A stretch of 64,000 nucleotides of DNA from Corynebacterium sp. Marseille-P4321 (GTDB lineage: Bacteria; Actinomycetota; Actinomycetes; Mycobacteriales; Mycobacteriaceae): positions 186,001 through 250,000 of the forward strand of contig NZ_CAHJXO010000001.1 in assembly GCF_903645305.1 (NCBI RefSeq), read 5' to 3'. Position 1 is the first letter of the stretch. Each line of letters starts with the position of its first letter. A model generated the notes under the pieces. The model was not told where the DNA came from and did not search any database. It worked only from the letters and a program-made list of their open reading frames with translations. This document shows, piece after piece, positions 34,019 to 43,289 of this stretch. The translations under genes and the position numbers were made by a program.

Positions 34019-35329
34019 TTAGGAAACGGCGTTGGAGATGAACACGGCGAGGATCGGGATGATGAAGAACACGCCGCCGATCCAGGCGAAGACGTACATC
34101 TTGTTCTTCACAGCGAGGCCAGCGAGCCAGTCGGAGCCGGCGGGCGGCAGCTTGCGCAGGAACGGGACGCCGAGGATGAGAATCGCGGCGAAGGTGTTGA
34201 AGAGTGCGTGCACGAGCGCACCGGCCATGGCGGCTTCGGCTTCGGCGCCGGAGGCGGAGAACGCAGCGATCAGGCCGGTGAAGGTGGTACCGATGTTCGC
34301 GCCCACAACGAACGGGAACAGCGTGCGGACCTCGAACTTGCCGGACGCCGCCAGCGGCACCGTGAGCGCGGTCGTGGTGGAAGACGACTGCACCAGCGTG
34401 GTGATCAGCGCACCGGAGAGCACGCCGATAAACGCGTTCTTGCCCAGCGCGGCGTACAGGATGTCCTGCGCCTTGCCCACGAGCAGGGCGTTGAGGATGT
34501 TGCCGATGAACTGGATGGATAAAAGGATCAGCGCGATACCCACGACGGACAGGATGATGCCGCCCCACACGTCGCCGAGCGGCTCAACCAAGCTGCTGGC
34601 CAAACCGACGAGTGGCTCGGTGATCATGTCGATGAAGTCGCCGACCGCCTCGAACGCGCCCGAGACAGCGCCCTCGCCCTGGCCGGAGAGCGACGGCGCG
34701 ATGGCGGTCGCGGTCTTGCCCAGGAAGCCGGTGATCATCTCCAGCGGGAAGAAGATCAGGATGGCGATGAGGTTGAAGAAGTCGTGCACGGTGGCCATGG
34801 AGAAACCGCGCTGGAACTGCTTCTTGTTGCCAGCCAGGCCAAGTGCGACCAGGGTGGAGGTGACCGAGGTACCCATGTTGGCGCCGAACAGCATCGGGAT
34901 AGCGATGTTCAGGGGCAGGCCACCGGCGATCATGCCCACCACGATCGACGTGGTGGTCGACGACGACTGAATAATCGCCGTGGTGACGATACCGATCGCC
35001 AGGCCCACGAACGGGTTCTCGGCGAAGGAGAACAGCTCCTCGGCCTGGTCGCCGGCGATCAGCTTGAAGCCGTCGCCGATCATGCCCACACCGTTGAGCA
35101 GCAGCCAGATGCCGAGGAACACGGCAATCCAGTTCGCTACCTGCTTCGCGGTGCCTTCGAAGGGGAGGAACCCGAGGGGGTCCTTGCGCTCGTCGTCGCC
35201 GTCGACGTCGTCGTCTTCCAGGTTGGACGTATCACCCAGGTTCGGGTCGGACTTGCCGGAGTTCTTCTCGTGCGTCTTCACGGCGGTGCTGCCGCCGTCA
35301 GGGCTGACGCTCTTATTCTCTTTACTCAT
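34019..35329 (-). CDS. nptA: Na/Pi cotransporter family protein
   Basis: A 436-residue type II sodium-phosphate cotransporter. An acidic cytoplasmic N-terminus (about 1-60) precedes two inverted Na_Pi_cotrans repeats. Each contains the conserved QSSST motif (IIQSSSTTTSIVVG and LVQSSSTTTALTV) and a GANxGT motif (FGANMGTSVTS and VGANIGTTFTG). About ten membrane helices. First gene of the phosphate operon; GGGAG precedes the ATG. No PHO box could be identified with confidence. Confidence 0.88.
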   Translation of the reverse strand: MSKENKSVSPDGGSTAVKTHEKNSGKSDPNLGDTSNLEDDDVDGDDERKDPLGFLPFEGTAKQVANWIAVFLGIWLLLNGVGMIGDGFKLIAGDQAEELFSFAENPFVGLAIGIVTTAIIQSSSTTTSIVVGMIAGGLPLNIAIPMLFGANMGTSVTSTLVALGLAGNKKQFQRGFSMATVHDFFNLIAILIFFPLEMITGFLGKTATAIAPSLSGQGEGAVSGAFEAVGDFIDMITEPLVGLASSLVEPLGDVWGGIILSVVGIALILLSIQFIGNILNALLVGKAQDILYAALGKNAFIGVLSGALITTLVQSSSTTTALTVPLAASGKFEVRTLFPFVVGANIGTTFTGLIAAFSASGAEAEAAMAGALVHALFNTFAAILILGVPFLRKLPPAGSDWLAGLAVKNKMYVFAWIGGVFFIIPILAVFISNAVS

Positions 35330-35529
35330 CTGCTCCCCATCGTTTGCTGGTGGTCGTCACGAGTGCCGCCGCAACCGCGGTCGCGCCGGACACAGGTATT
35401 CCCAACCGTACGGGTGCGGTGTTGTTGGCGGGTGACGCGAAGATGAACGTTGGGAAAACTTGTGAGCAGTTTTGGGAAATCTTGGCAAATTCCGGGAACC
35501 GGTGCCGCCCCGCGAGCGTCCAAGCACAT
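35330..35529. other. Divergent intergenic region
   Basis: Between nptA and the endonuclease-like gene. Around 35440-35520 the sequence is AT-richer than its surroundings. Two earlier in-frame starts for the downstream gene exist here (35344, 35443), so the boundary is uncertain. Confidence 0.4.
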
Positions 35530-36489
35530 ATGGGGACAAAGTTGGACAGGGAAAACGCGTCCGCGCTTGCGGCGTGGGAGGAACGTAAAGCCGAGCTGCG
35601 GGGGTTGATCGTGGATACGCGGACGCTCACCCGCGCCGGGCTTTTGGCGGTGACGGAGCGCGCGGCCGAGTACGTCGAGCTCGACCCGGTGATTTTCTTT
35701 CCGAGGGAGAACTGGGCGGCGCTCAAGTACCACGAACGGCGGTGGCTCGAAGTCGAAGCGGCCGCGAGGAGTAGCCGCGGTGCCGTCCTGGTCGGGCGGT
35801 CCGCGGCGCGGAAACTCGGGATGTGGGTTGTGAGCCGGACGGCGGAGGCCGTGGAGTTGACGTTGCCGTCGAGAAGCAATTCGCCCCGGCGCACCAAGAG
35901 CCGCGGATTCACGTTCCGCTACTCCGAGGTGTCGGCCGACGAGCTGCTCACCTACGAGGGGCACCGGGTGACCGACCCGGTCCGCACATTCATCGACATC
36001 GCGCGCTACCACGGCTTCGTCGAAGGCCTCATCGCCGCGGATTACCTCATGCGGCGCGGCAAGACGCGCGGGGAAATCGAGCGGGGGATTCGGCGGATGG
36101 GAAGGTGCAAAGGCTTAGCGACGGCCCGCCGCTGCCTCCACCACACCATCCCCACGTCCCAGTCCCCGTACGAATCCTTCGTGCGCGCGCTTCTCATCGA
36201 GGCCGGCATCGGCCCCGTTGCCGCGCAGTTCCAGGTCGACGGGTGGTTCGTTGACCTGTGCGTCGACGGGTGGCTGCTCATCGAGATCGACGGCGAGCTG
36301 AAGTACGAAGGCCCCGACGGGGAGGCCGCGTGGCGCGCCGAGAAGGACCGCGAGAAGCGGATAAGCAACAAAGGGTTCAAGTTCCTGCGCTTTTCGCCGG
36401 AGTTCATCCGGAAGCACCCCGACCTCGTTGTTCAGGAGGTGCGCGATGCGTTGGCGTCGCGGGACCTGCTCATCCGCCGGATGGGGTAG
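35530..36489 (+). CDS. DUF559/Vsr-fold endonuclease-like protein
   Basis: About 319 residues from the ATG at 35530 (MGTKLDRENASALAAW); a longer start is possible. The N-terminus resembles a helix-turn-helix of AbiEi-like proteins (DTRTLTRAGLLAVTERAAEYVELDP). The C-terminus is a restriction-like nuclease: E in SPYESFVRALL, D in GWFVDLCVDGWLLIEIDGELKYEGPDG, then EKDREKRISNKGFKFLRFSPE. Similar layout to the protein at 21276-22268. Biological role unknown. Confidence 0.7.
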   Translation: MGTKLDRENASALAAWEERKAELRGLIVDTRTLTRAGLLAVTERAAEYVELDPVIFFPRENWAALKYHERRWLEVEAAARSSRGAVLVGRSAARKLGMWVVSRTAEAVELTLPSRSNSPRRTKSRGFTFRYSEVSADELLTYEGHRVTDPVRTFIDIARYHGFVEGLIAADYLMRRGKTRGEIERGIRRMGRCKGLATARRCLHHTIPTSQSPYESFVRALLIEAGIGPVAAQFQVDGWFVDLCVDGWLLIEIDGELKYEGPDGEAAWRAEKDREKRISNKGFKFLRFSPEFIRKHPDLVVQEVRDALASRDLLIRRMG

Positions 36490-36524
36490 ACGGCGCCGGA
36501 GCGATGAGTTGTTCCCGGAAACCG

Positions 36525-36630
36525 CAAATGCCCGCCAAGAGATGCCCGCCAAGAGATGCCCGTCAGCCTGGTGGATTCTTCCGGGGGAACTCCGCTACAC
36601 GGTTGACGGGCATCTCTTGGCGGGCATGTG
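36525..36630. repeat. Long hairpin element, copy B
   Basis: Left arm 36525-36565, right arm 36604-36630. The left arm contains one more 14-base atgcccgccaagag unit than copy A (32538-32630). The right arm is nearly identical to that of copy A; the 38-base loop is different. Placed between two convergent genes, so it may also stop transcription both ways. Confidence 0.9.
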
Positions 36631-36675
36631 GGTTCAACGGCGGCGGAAACCAGGCGGAAACCAGGCGGGAACCCC

Positions 36676-38634
36676 CTAATCCTCCGCGAACTGCGACTGC
36701 TGCAGCTCCCAGTACGCCCCGCGCCGCGATAGCAGCTCCGCGTGCGACCCCTGTTCCACGATCGCACCGTCGCGCATGACGAGGATCAGGTCGGCGTCGC
36801 GGATCGTCGACAAGCGGTGCGCGATAACGAACGATGTGCGGGACGAACGCAGCGCCTTCATCGCCTCCTGCACCAGCACCTCGGTCCTCGTATCAACGGA
36901 CGAGGTCGCCTCGTCGAGAATCAGCAGCGTCGGCTGCGCCAGAAACGCCCGCGCGATGGTGATCAGCTGGCGCTCACCCGCGGACAACGAGCCGCCGTCC
37001 TGGTCCACCACCGTGTCGTAGCCGTCGGGAAGAGAGCGCACGAAGCGGTCCACGTAAGTCGCGCGCGCCGCCTCCAGCACCTCCTCATCGGTGGCGTCGA
37101 GGCGGCCGTAGCGGATGTTGTCCATGATTGTGCCCTTGAACAGCACCGCATCCTGCAGCACCATGCCGACGTAGGAGCGCAGCTCGGTGCGCGGGATGCG
37201 GCGGATGTCGGTGCCGTCGAGAAGAATTGCTCCGCCGTCCACCTCGTAGAACCGCATGATCAGGTTCACCAGCGTCGTCTTGCCCGCGCCCGTCGGCCCC
37301 ACGATCGCGGCGGTCTGCCCGGGCGCGACGCGCAGGTTCAGCTCTTCGATGAGCGGGTCGTTGCCGTAGGAGAAGTCCACGTCGCGGAATTCGACCTCCC
37401 CGCGCACATTGCTTATCGACGAACCCCCGGCTTCCTCTTCCTCTTCCCCCGCGTCAAGCAGCTCGAAGATGCGCTCCGCGGACGCGACGCCGGACTGGAG
37501 CATCTGCATCATCCCCGCCAGCTCGCCGAGCGGCTGGTTGAACTGGCGGGAGTACTGGATGAACGCGGTGGCGTCGCCGAGTGTGAGCCTGCCCGAGGCC
37601 ACCTTCACCCCGCCGAGCACCGCGATGACCACGTAAGACAGGTAGGAGATGAACTGCATGATCGGCTGCATCGAGTTGGAGAGGAATTGCGCCTTCTGTG
37701 CGGCGTGTGCCAGCTCGTTGTTGCGCCGGTCGAACTCCTCGCGCATCTGGTCGGTGCGCCCGAAGATGACGGCGACGTCGTGGCCGGAGAACGCCTCCTC
37801 CACGTGGCCGTTGACGTCGCCGGTGGCCTTCCACTGCGTGCGGAACTGCTTCTGCGAGCGCGTGCCGATCAGCCCCACCACCACACCCGTGAGTGGAATG
37901 GCCAGCAGCGCCACCAGCGCCAGCTGCGGGGAAATAGCGAACATCATCGCGATGATGCCCACCAAGGTGAGCACCGCGTTGAACAGCGATCCCAGCGATT
38001 GCTGCAGGGCCTGCTGCACGTTGTCCATGTCGTTGGTGGTGCGGCTCATCACGTCCCCGCGCTGGCGGGTGTCGAAGTAGGAAAGCGGCAGGCGGTGCAG
38101 CTTGCGTTCCACGTCCTGGCGCAGGCCGAACACCACGCGCATGGTCAGCCGGTTGAGCACCGCACCTTGTGCCCACATGAACAGCGAGGACACGAGGTAC
38201 AGTCCCAGCACCAGCCCGATCAGCTGGCCCAGACGCGTGAAGTCGATGCCGCTGCCGGGGTTGAGGTCCATCGCGGCGGCCATGTCGGCGAAGCGGTCCT
38301 CGCCGGCGGCGCGCAGCCCCTCCACGGCCTGCTCCTTGGTCACACCGGGCGGCATCTGCTTCGACACCACGCCGGAGAAGATCACGTCCATCGCGCGGCC
38401 CATCACGCGCGGCGCCCAAACACTCAGGACGACCGCCCCGATGTTCATGACCAAAACCGCCAGCAGCGCCAGCTTGTAGGGTGCGAGCAGCCCGAGCAGC
38501 CGCTTCGCGCTCGGCCAGAAGTGCTTGGCTTTGCGCGGGGCCTTGCTGGAGTAGTCGTCGCCGGCCATCTTCTCTTCGTATTCAGCCAGCTGGGCTTCGT
38601 TCAGCTCGGTTTCGTGCCGATTCGACTCGCTCAC
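36676..38634 (-). CDS. ABC exporter subunit with canonical Walker B
   Basis: A 652-residue exporter half: cytoplasmic acidic N-terminus, six helices (about 45-380), and a nucleotide-binding domain with Walker A GPTGAGKTTL, degenerate signature LSAGERQL, Walker B LLILDEATSSVD and switch His in IAHRLST. It overlaps the next gene by 4 bases. The pair fits heterodimeric drug/lipid exporters such as TM287/288, in which this subunit supplies the catalytic Glu. Substrate unknown. Confidence 0.88.
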   Translation of the reverse strand: MSESNRHETELNEAQLAEYEEKMAGDDYSSKAPRKAKHFWPSAKRLLGLLAPYKLALLAVLVMNIGAVVLSVWAPRVMGRAMDVIFSGVVSKQMPPGVTKEQAVEGLRAAGEDRFADMAAAMDLNPGSGIDFTRLGQLIGLVLGLYLVSSLFMWAQGAVLNRLTMRVVFGLRQDVERKLHRLPLSYFDTRQRGDVMSRTTNDMDNVQQALQQSLGSLFNAVLTLVGIIAMMFAISPQLALVALLAIPLTGVVVGLIGTRSQKQFRTQWKATGDVNGHVEEAFSGHDVAVIFGRTDQMREEFDRRNNELAHAAQKAQFLSNSMQPIMQFISYLSYVVIAVLGGVKVASGRLTLGDATAFIQYSRQFNQPLGELAGMMQMLQSGVASAERIFELLDAGEEEEEAGGSSISNVRGEVEFRDVDFSYGNDPLIEELNLRVAPGQTAAIVGPTGAGKTTLVNLIMRFYEVDGGAILLDGTDIRRIPRTELRSYVGMVLQDAVLFKGTIMDNIRYGRLDATDEEVLEAARATYVDRFVRSLPDGYDTVVDQDGGSLSAGERQLITIARAFLAQPTLLILDEATSSVDTRTEVLVQEAMKALRSSRTSFVIAHRLSTIRDADLILVMRDGAIVEQGSHAELLSRRGAYWELQQSQFAED

Positions 38635-40289
38635 GCGTCCACCGCCTCCTGGCTGCGCGCGATTTCGCGGTAGGTGCCGCAGGTTTCCATCAGTTCCTCG
38701 TGCGTGCCGCGGCCCACGATCTCCCCGGCCTCCAGCACGATGATCTGGTCCGCGTTTTCAATGCTGGCCACCCGCTGGGCTACGAGGATCTTCGTCATGG
38801 GCAATCGGTCCAGCTCCTCTTGTAAGGCGGCGCCGGTGAGGGCGTCGAGGGCGGACAGGGAGTCGTCGAGAAGCAAAATGCTCGGATTGGCGGCGACGGC
38901 GCGCGCGATGCATAGCCGCTGCCTCTGGCCGCCGGAGACGTTCGTGCCACCTTGGCTGATGGGCATGTCAAGCTTCTCGACGAAGCCCGCCTGCGCAATG
39001 CGCAGCGCCTCCCAGAGCTGCGCGTCGGTGGCATCCGGGTTGGCCACGCGCAGGTTCGAGGCGACGGTGCCGGAGAAGAGCCAGGGTTTCTGCGGTGCCA
39101 TTGAGACGCGCCCGCCTGTGGCGACGGTGCCTGAGGTGGGGGAGTACAGGCCCGGGATGAGGCCCATGAGCGTGGATTTGCCGCTGCCCGTCGAGCCGAT
39201 GATGGCCGTGGTGGTGCCGGGTTCGGCGGTAAACGAGATGTGCTTGAGCACCGGCTCGGCCGCGCCGGGGTATTGGTAGGTGACATCGTCGAAGATCACG
39301 GTGCCGTCGGCCGCGTTTGCTGTATTTGCGGCCTCCCTCGGGCGGTGTTCCAGCACCTCCTCGACGCGGCGGGCGCACACGATCGCGCGCGGGAGCATCA
39401 TGAGCATGAACACGCCCATCATCACCGCCATCAGGATCTGCATTAAATACTGCATGAACGCGGTGAGTGCGCCGACGTTAATCAACCCCTCGTCCACGCG
39501 GTGGCCGCCGAACCAGAGCACGGCCGCGGTGGCGAGGTTCAGGATGAGCATGATCACCGGGAACATGGTGACGAAGATGCGGCCGATGTTCAGCGACAGC
39601 TTGGTCAAATTGTGGTTGGCCTCGGTGAAGCGCGCGGTTTCGTGGTCCTCCCTGGTGAAGGCGCGGACCACCCGGATCCCGGCGATCTGCTCGCGGAGGA
39701 TGCCGTTGATGGTGTCCAAACGGGTCTGCATCTGGCGGAACATTGGCATGAGCACTACGGCGATGATCGTGACCACCACCGCAAGCGTCACCACAGCGGC
39801 GATGACCAGCCAGGACATGCCCGGATCCTGGCGCAGCGCCATGATCACGCCGCCGATCGCCATGATCGGGGCGGCGACCATGAAGTTCAGCGTGAGCAGG
39901 AAGGTCATCTGGATCTGTTGCACGTCGTTGGTGCCGCGCGTGACCAGGGTGGCCGCCCCGAAGTGGCCCATGTCCTCCGCGTTGAAGCCTGTGACGTGGT
40001 CAAACACCGCCTTGCGGATGTCGCGCCCCGTGAACATACCCGCCCTCGACGCGAACCACACCGCCACGACCGCTGTGAGGACCTGCGCGAACGCAACCAC
40101 GAGCATCACCCGGCCCGTGCGCCAGATGTACGGGACGTCGCCTTGGGCCACGCCGTTGTCGATGATGTCCGCGTTCAAATCCGGCAAGTACAGCGTCGCC
40201 AGAGTGGTGATCAGCTGCAACGCGAGCACCGCAGCAATGAGGCCCGCGTACGGCTTGGCGTACCGGCCGATAATTCTCACTAAATCCAC
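38631..40289 (-). CDS. ABC exporter subunit with degenerate catalytic site
   Basis: About 552 residues. Six membrane helices, then a nucleotide-binding domain with Walker A GSTGSGKSTL, canonical signature VSGGQRQRL, but Walker B ILLLDDSLSALD (Asp in place of the catalytic Glu) and switch Gln in VAQRVAS instead of His. This is the classic non-hydrolysing half of a heterodimeric exporter, complementary to its partner's degenerate signature. A GTG at 40289 (reading MDLVRIIGRYAKPY) is chosen; the frame stays open to an ATG at 40343. Confidence 0.87.
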   Translation of the reverse strand: MDLVRIIGRYAKPYAGLIAAVLALQLITTLATLYLPDLNADIIDNGVAQGDVPYIWRTGRVMLVVAFAQVLTAVVAVWFASRAGMFTGRDIRKAVFDHVTGFNAEDMGHFGAATLVTRGTNDVQQIQMTFLLTLNFMVAAPIMAIGGVIMALRQDPGMSWLVIAAVVTLAVVVTIIAVVLMPMFRQMQTRLDTINGILREQIAGIRVVRAFTREDHETARFTEANHNLTKLSLNIGRIFVTMFPVIMLILNLATAAVLWFGGHRVDEGLINVGALTAFMQYLMQILMAVMMGVFMLMMLPRAIVCARRVEEVLEHRPREAANTANAADGTVIFDDVTYQYPGAAEPVLKHISFTAEPGTTTAIIGSTGSGKSTLMGLIPGLYSPTSGTVATGGRVSMAPQKPWLFSGTVASNLRVANPDATDAQLWEALRIAQAGFVEKLDMPISQGGTNVSGGQRQRLCIARAVAANPSILLLDDSLSALDALTGAALQEELDRLPMTKILVAQRVASIENADQIIVLEAGEIVGRGTHEELMETCGTYREIARSQEAVDA

Positions 40290-40367
40290 CGGGTCATCAT
40301 AGACCGGGGTTTGGGGGTGGTCGGATGGCCGGTTTCGGGGCAACTCTCCGCGGGCGACTGCAGAAGA

Positions 40368-40434
40368 TTACAGTGCTCGACACCCCCGACATGTCGATTT
40401 TTCCTGAAAAAATCGACACGTCGCGCCGACGTGT
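40368..40434 (+). repeat. 67-bp direct repeat, left flank of fic
   Basis: Matches 41575-41641 at 62 of 67 positions in the same orientation. Inside is a 17-base inverted repeat (CGACATGTCGATTTTTC and its near-complement). GACATGTC-like palindromes recur here and again at the fic start codon. Confidence 0.93.
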
Positions 40435-40447
40435 TTATTCTTTCGAC

Positions 40448-41557
40448 ATGTCAGACGTGCCATCCCCAGATCCGGCCCGGACCTTCGACCCGGCAGTCCC
40501 TTATAACGATCTGCCGCCGCTTCCCCCGGCCCAGGAGCTCGAAACGGCGAGAGTGTTGAAAGCGGTCATCGAGGCCCGGAGTGAGCTGGCGGCACTGAAC
40601 ACCGCGTGCAGATTGATCCCCAATCCCGAGATCATCACGTCCACCATCCCGTTGCGTGAAGCGCAGGCCTCAACCGAGATCGAAAACATCGTCACCACGA
40701 ACGATGAACTGTTCCGCGCGGAATGGAGTGTGGACCTAGAACCATCTCCCGCCACCAAAGAGGCCCTGCGTTATCGCGACGCACTTCACCAGGGAGTGGA
40801 GATGCTCAAGCACCGTCCTGTCTCGGAGAAAGTTGCGGTGGAAATTTGTTCTACCTTGCAGGGCGGTCACGCGGCACTGCGGTCGACACCAGGCACCTAC
40901 ATCGGTGACCCTCACCGAAACACCCGGATCTATACCCCGCCGGAAGGGCTTGAGGTTATCCAGCGGCATCTTTCAGCGTGGGAGCGCTTCCTCTATTCCG
41001 ACCACGGGCTCGATCCGCTCGTGCTCATGGCAGCGGCCCACTACCAGTTCGAAGCGATCCATCCGTTCTACGACGGTAACGGTCGCACTGGCCGAATTTT
41101 GAACATCCTTCTCCTGCTCCAGGAAGAGGTGTTGTCGCTGCCAGTGCTGTATTTGTCCGGTTACATCGTGGACAACAAGGATGAGTACTATCGCCTCCTC
41201 AACGCGGTCACCGCACACGGCGAATGGGAAGACTGGGTGCTTTTCATGGTGCGGGCAGTCGCCACGTCGGCCAGGAGCACATCGTTGCTTATCGACGACC
41301 TCCGGCACCTCCAAGACACCACCACCAAACGCGTCCGAGAGCTGGGTATCGCCCCCGCCGCCGAATTGACGGAACTTTTGTTCATTCAGCCTTACGTCCG
41401 GATCAGCGACGTGATCGACCGTGGTTTGGCCAAGCGGCAGACCGCGTCCGGCTGGCTTGCTGCGTTGGTGGAGGCGCACATCCTCGACGAATGGAGGGTT
41501 GGCCGGTCGAAGGTGTTCCTGAACACCGCGGCGCTAGAAATTCTGACGCGCCGCTGA
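40448..41557 (+). CDS. Fic-domain AMPylase with N-terminal inhibitory helix
   Basis: A 369-residue class II Fic protein. The Fic N-terminal domain carries the autoinhibitory helix motif STEIEN (residues 75-80, the S/TxxxEN/G pattern whose Glu blocks ATP). The active-site loop HPFYDGNGRTGR (205-216) has all catalytic residues. A C-terminal winged-helix-like region (RISDVIDRGLAKRQTASGWLAALVEAHIL) follows. It should transfer AMP to a hydroxyl of a target protein. The ATG at 40448 lies inside a GACATGTC palindrome; longer reading goes through the flanking repeat. A single-gene unit between two direct repeats. The motif copy at 41285 reads LLIDD. Confidence 0.87.
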   Translation: MSDVPSPDPARTFDPAVPYNDLPPLPPAQELETARVLKAVIEARSELAALNTACRLIPNPEIITSTIPLREAQASTEIENIVTTNDELFRAEWSVDLEPSPATKEALRYRDALHQGVEMLKHRPVSEKVAVEICSTLQGGHAALRSTPGTYIGDPHRNTRIYTPPEGLEVIQRHLSAWERFLYSDHGLDPLVLMAAAHYQFEAIHPFYDGNGRTGRILNILLLLQEEVLSLPVLYLSGYIVDNKDEYYRLLNAVTAHGEWEDWVLFMVRAVATSARSTSLLIDDLRHLQDTTTKRVRELGIAPAAELTELLFIQPYVRISDVIDRGLAKRQTASGWLAALVEAHILDEWRVGRSKVFLNTAALEILTRR

Positions 41558-41574
41558 CCCCGAACCACCTCCCC

Positions 41575-41641
41575 TTACAGTGCCCGGCACCCCCGACATG
41601 TCGATTTTTCTTGAAAAAATCGACACGTCGCGCGGACATGT
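41575..41641 (+). repeat. 67-bp direct repeat, right flank of fic
   Basis: Second copy of the repeat at 40368-40434, beginning 17 bases after the fic stop. It continues into two further GACATGTCG/TACATGTCG words up to about 41660. Confidence 0.93.
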
Positions 41642-41689
41642 CGATTTGGTGTACATGTCGGGCTCGAACCCCCGGGCCCTAAACCCGGC

Positions 41690-43051
41690 CTAGCTCAGGC
41701 GGGACGCCTCGACCATGTCCTCCCACTCCACGATCTTTTTGCGCTCGCGCGGGTGGTCGGCGTCGCCGGCGCCGAGGTTGCGCTCCGCCTCGTCGAGCTT
41801 GTACCAGCCGTCCCAGGAGGTCACCTCGACGCCGCGGCCGCGCAGCAGCTCCAGGATCGCGTCCGGGTCCTCGTGCACCGGCGCGGTGAGACGGCCGGCC
41901 AGAGCGTCGGCGACCAGCATGTCCGTAGTCTCCTTCGCGTCCGACTTGGTGTTGCCGATCAGGCCGATGGGGCCGCGCTTGATCCAGCCGGTGGTGTAAA
42001 GGTCGGGGACGATTTCGGAGGACCCGGCCTCGACAAGCACGTGGCCGCCGTCGTTCGGGATCACGTGGCGCTCGAAGTCGAAGGGCACGCCCTCGGTCGG
42101 CTCGGAGCGGTAGCCCACTGCGTGGTAGACCTGCTGCACCGGCCAGTCAGTGAATTTGCCGGTGCCCTTGATGCCGCCTTCGCCGTCGAGTTCCTGGCGC
42201 TCGGTGCGAAGCCCCACGATCTGGTCGCCCTCCAGCAGCACCTCGACTGGTTCTTCGAAGAAGTGGATGTAGATCTTGTGGGGGCTGTCGTCGGGTTCGC
42301 GCATCGCGTACTGCTCGAGCACCTGGCAGTTCAGGTCAATGGACTTGTCGGCGCGGCGCACCTCCTCGGAAAGCTGGTCGTAGTCGATGTCCTCCGGGTC
42401 CACGAGCACCTGAATGGTGGGGGACTCGTCGAGTTCGCGCAGCTCCTTAGGGGTGAACTTCGCCTGGGCGGGGCCGCGGCGGCCGAACATGTGCACCGTC
42501 TCGGCCTTGTTCTCGCGGAGCGTCTCGTAGACGTTGTCCGGGATCTCGGTGACGGTGAGCTCCTCGCCGGTCTTGGCTAGGATGCGCGAGATGTCGAGCG
42601 CCACGTTGCCCACGCCGACCACGGCGACCTCCTTAGCTGAGAGGTTCCAGGAGCGCTCGAAGCGCGGGTTGCCGTCGTAGAAGCCGACGAATTCGCCGGC
42701 GCCGATGGATTTATCGCCGCCGGGGATGAGCAGTTCGCGGTCGCGCACGGCGCCGGTGGAGAACACCACCGCATCGTAGTACTCCTGCAGTTCCTCTACC
42801 GAGATGTCGCGGCCCACGGTGACGTTGCCGATCAGGCGCAGCTCCGGCTTATCCATCACCGCATGCAGCGACTTCACGATGCCTTTGATGCGCGGGTGGT
42901 CCGGCGCCACGCCGTACCGGATCAGGCCGAACGGCGCGGGCATCTGCTCGAACAGGTCGACGCGCACGTCCACCTCGGAGTTTCGAATCAGCAGGTCGGA
43001 GGCGTAAATACCGGCTGGTCCGGCACCGACAACGGCTACGCGCAGGGTCAT
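41690..43051 (-). CDS. fpr2: Ferredoxin/flavodoxin-NADP reductase (FprA type)
   Basis: A 453-residue adrenodoxin-reductase-like flavoprotein. The FAD motif is VVGAGPAGIYASDLL at the N-terminus, RYGVAPDHPRIKGI follows, the NADP motif is VGVGNVALDISRIL (about 145-158), and GWIKRGPIGLIGNTKSDA sits near the C-terminus. It passes electrons from NADPH to ferredoxin, which the ferredoxin-dependent sulfite reductase encoded divergently needs. In C. glutamicum this gene, fpr2, is part of the McbR-controlled sulfur regulon; the operator lies in the shared upstream region. Confidence 0.9.
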   Translation of the reverse strand: MTLRVAVVGAGPAGIYASDLLIRNSEVDVRVDLFEQMPAPFGLIRYGVAPDHPRIKGIVKSLHAVMDKPELRLIGNVTVGRDISVEELQEYYDAVVFSTGAVRDRELLIPGGDKSIGAGEFVGFYDGNPRFERSWNLSAKEVAVVGVGNVALDISRILAKTGEELTVTEIPDNVYETLRENKAETVHMFGRRGPAQAKFTPKELRELDESPTIQVLVDPEDIDYDQLSEEVRRADKSIDLNCQVLEQYAMREPDDSPHKIYIHFFEEPVEVLLEGDQIVGLRTERQELDGEGGIKGTGKFTDWPVQQVYHAVGYRSEPTEGVPFDFERHVIPNDGGHVLVEAGSSEIVPDLYTTGWIKRGPIGLIGNTKSDAKETTDMLVADALAGRLTAPVHEDPDAILELLRGRGVEVTSWDGWYKLDEAERNLGAGDADHPRERKKIVEWEDMVEASRLS

Positions 43052-43289
43052 TGGAATCCTTTCGTCGAGGGTTTCGCTACACGCTACTATATCGCTAGAC
43101 CGAGCAGTCTAATAAATTCAGTCGGGGGAGGGGGAGGGAGCGTCGATAAGCGATGCGATTTACATTCAGCTGCAAACCTGCACGTTACATGCTGCGGAAA
43201 CGGGGCGCACCTTGTGGTAGACCATGCGGTACGGCAAACTTGCGGTCCAATACGCCATCCAGAGCGCGAAACAGACAAAGGGGTCTACC
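43052..43289. promoter_or_regulatory. Divergent fpr2/cysI control region
   Basis: 238 bases holding a McbR operator (43096-43111), a one-mismatch copy of the 13-mer (CGTCGATAAGCGA, 43141-43153) and AT-rich promoter-like stretches near 43110-43125 and 43155-43200. A possible second half-operator TAGAC is at 43215. CysR sites cannot be placed by eye. Confidence 0.7.
43096..43111. promoter_or_regulatory. McbR operator
   Basis: TAGAC-CGAGCA-GTCTA matches the published McbR consensus TAGAC-N6-GTCTA exactly. McbR, responsive to S-adenosylhomocysteine, represses sulfur genes in corynebacteria; from here it can act on fpr2 and on cysI. Confidence 0.92.
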
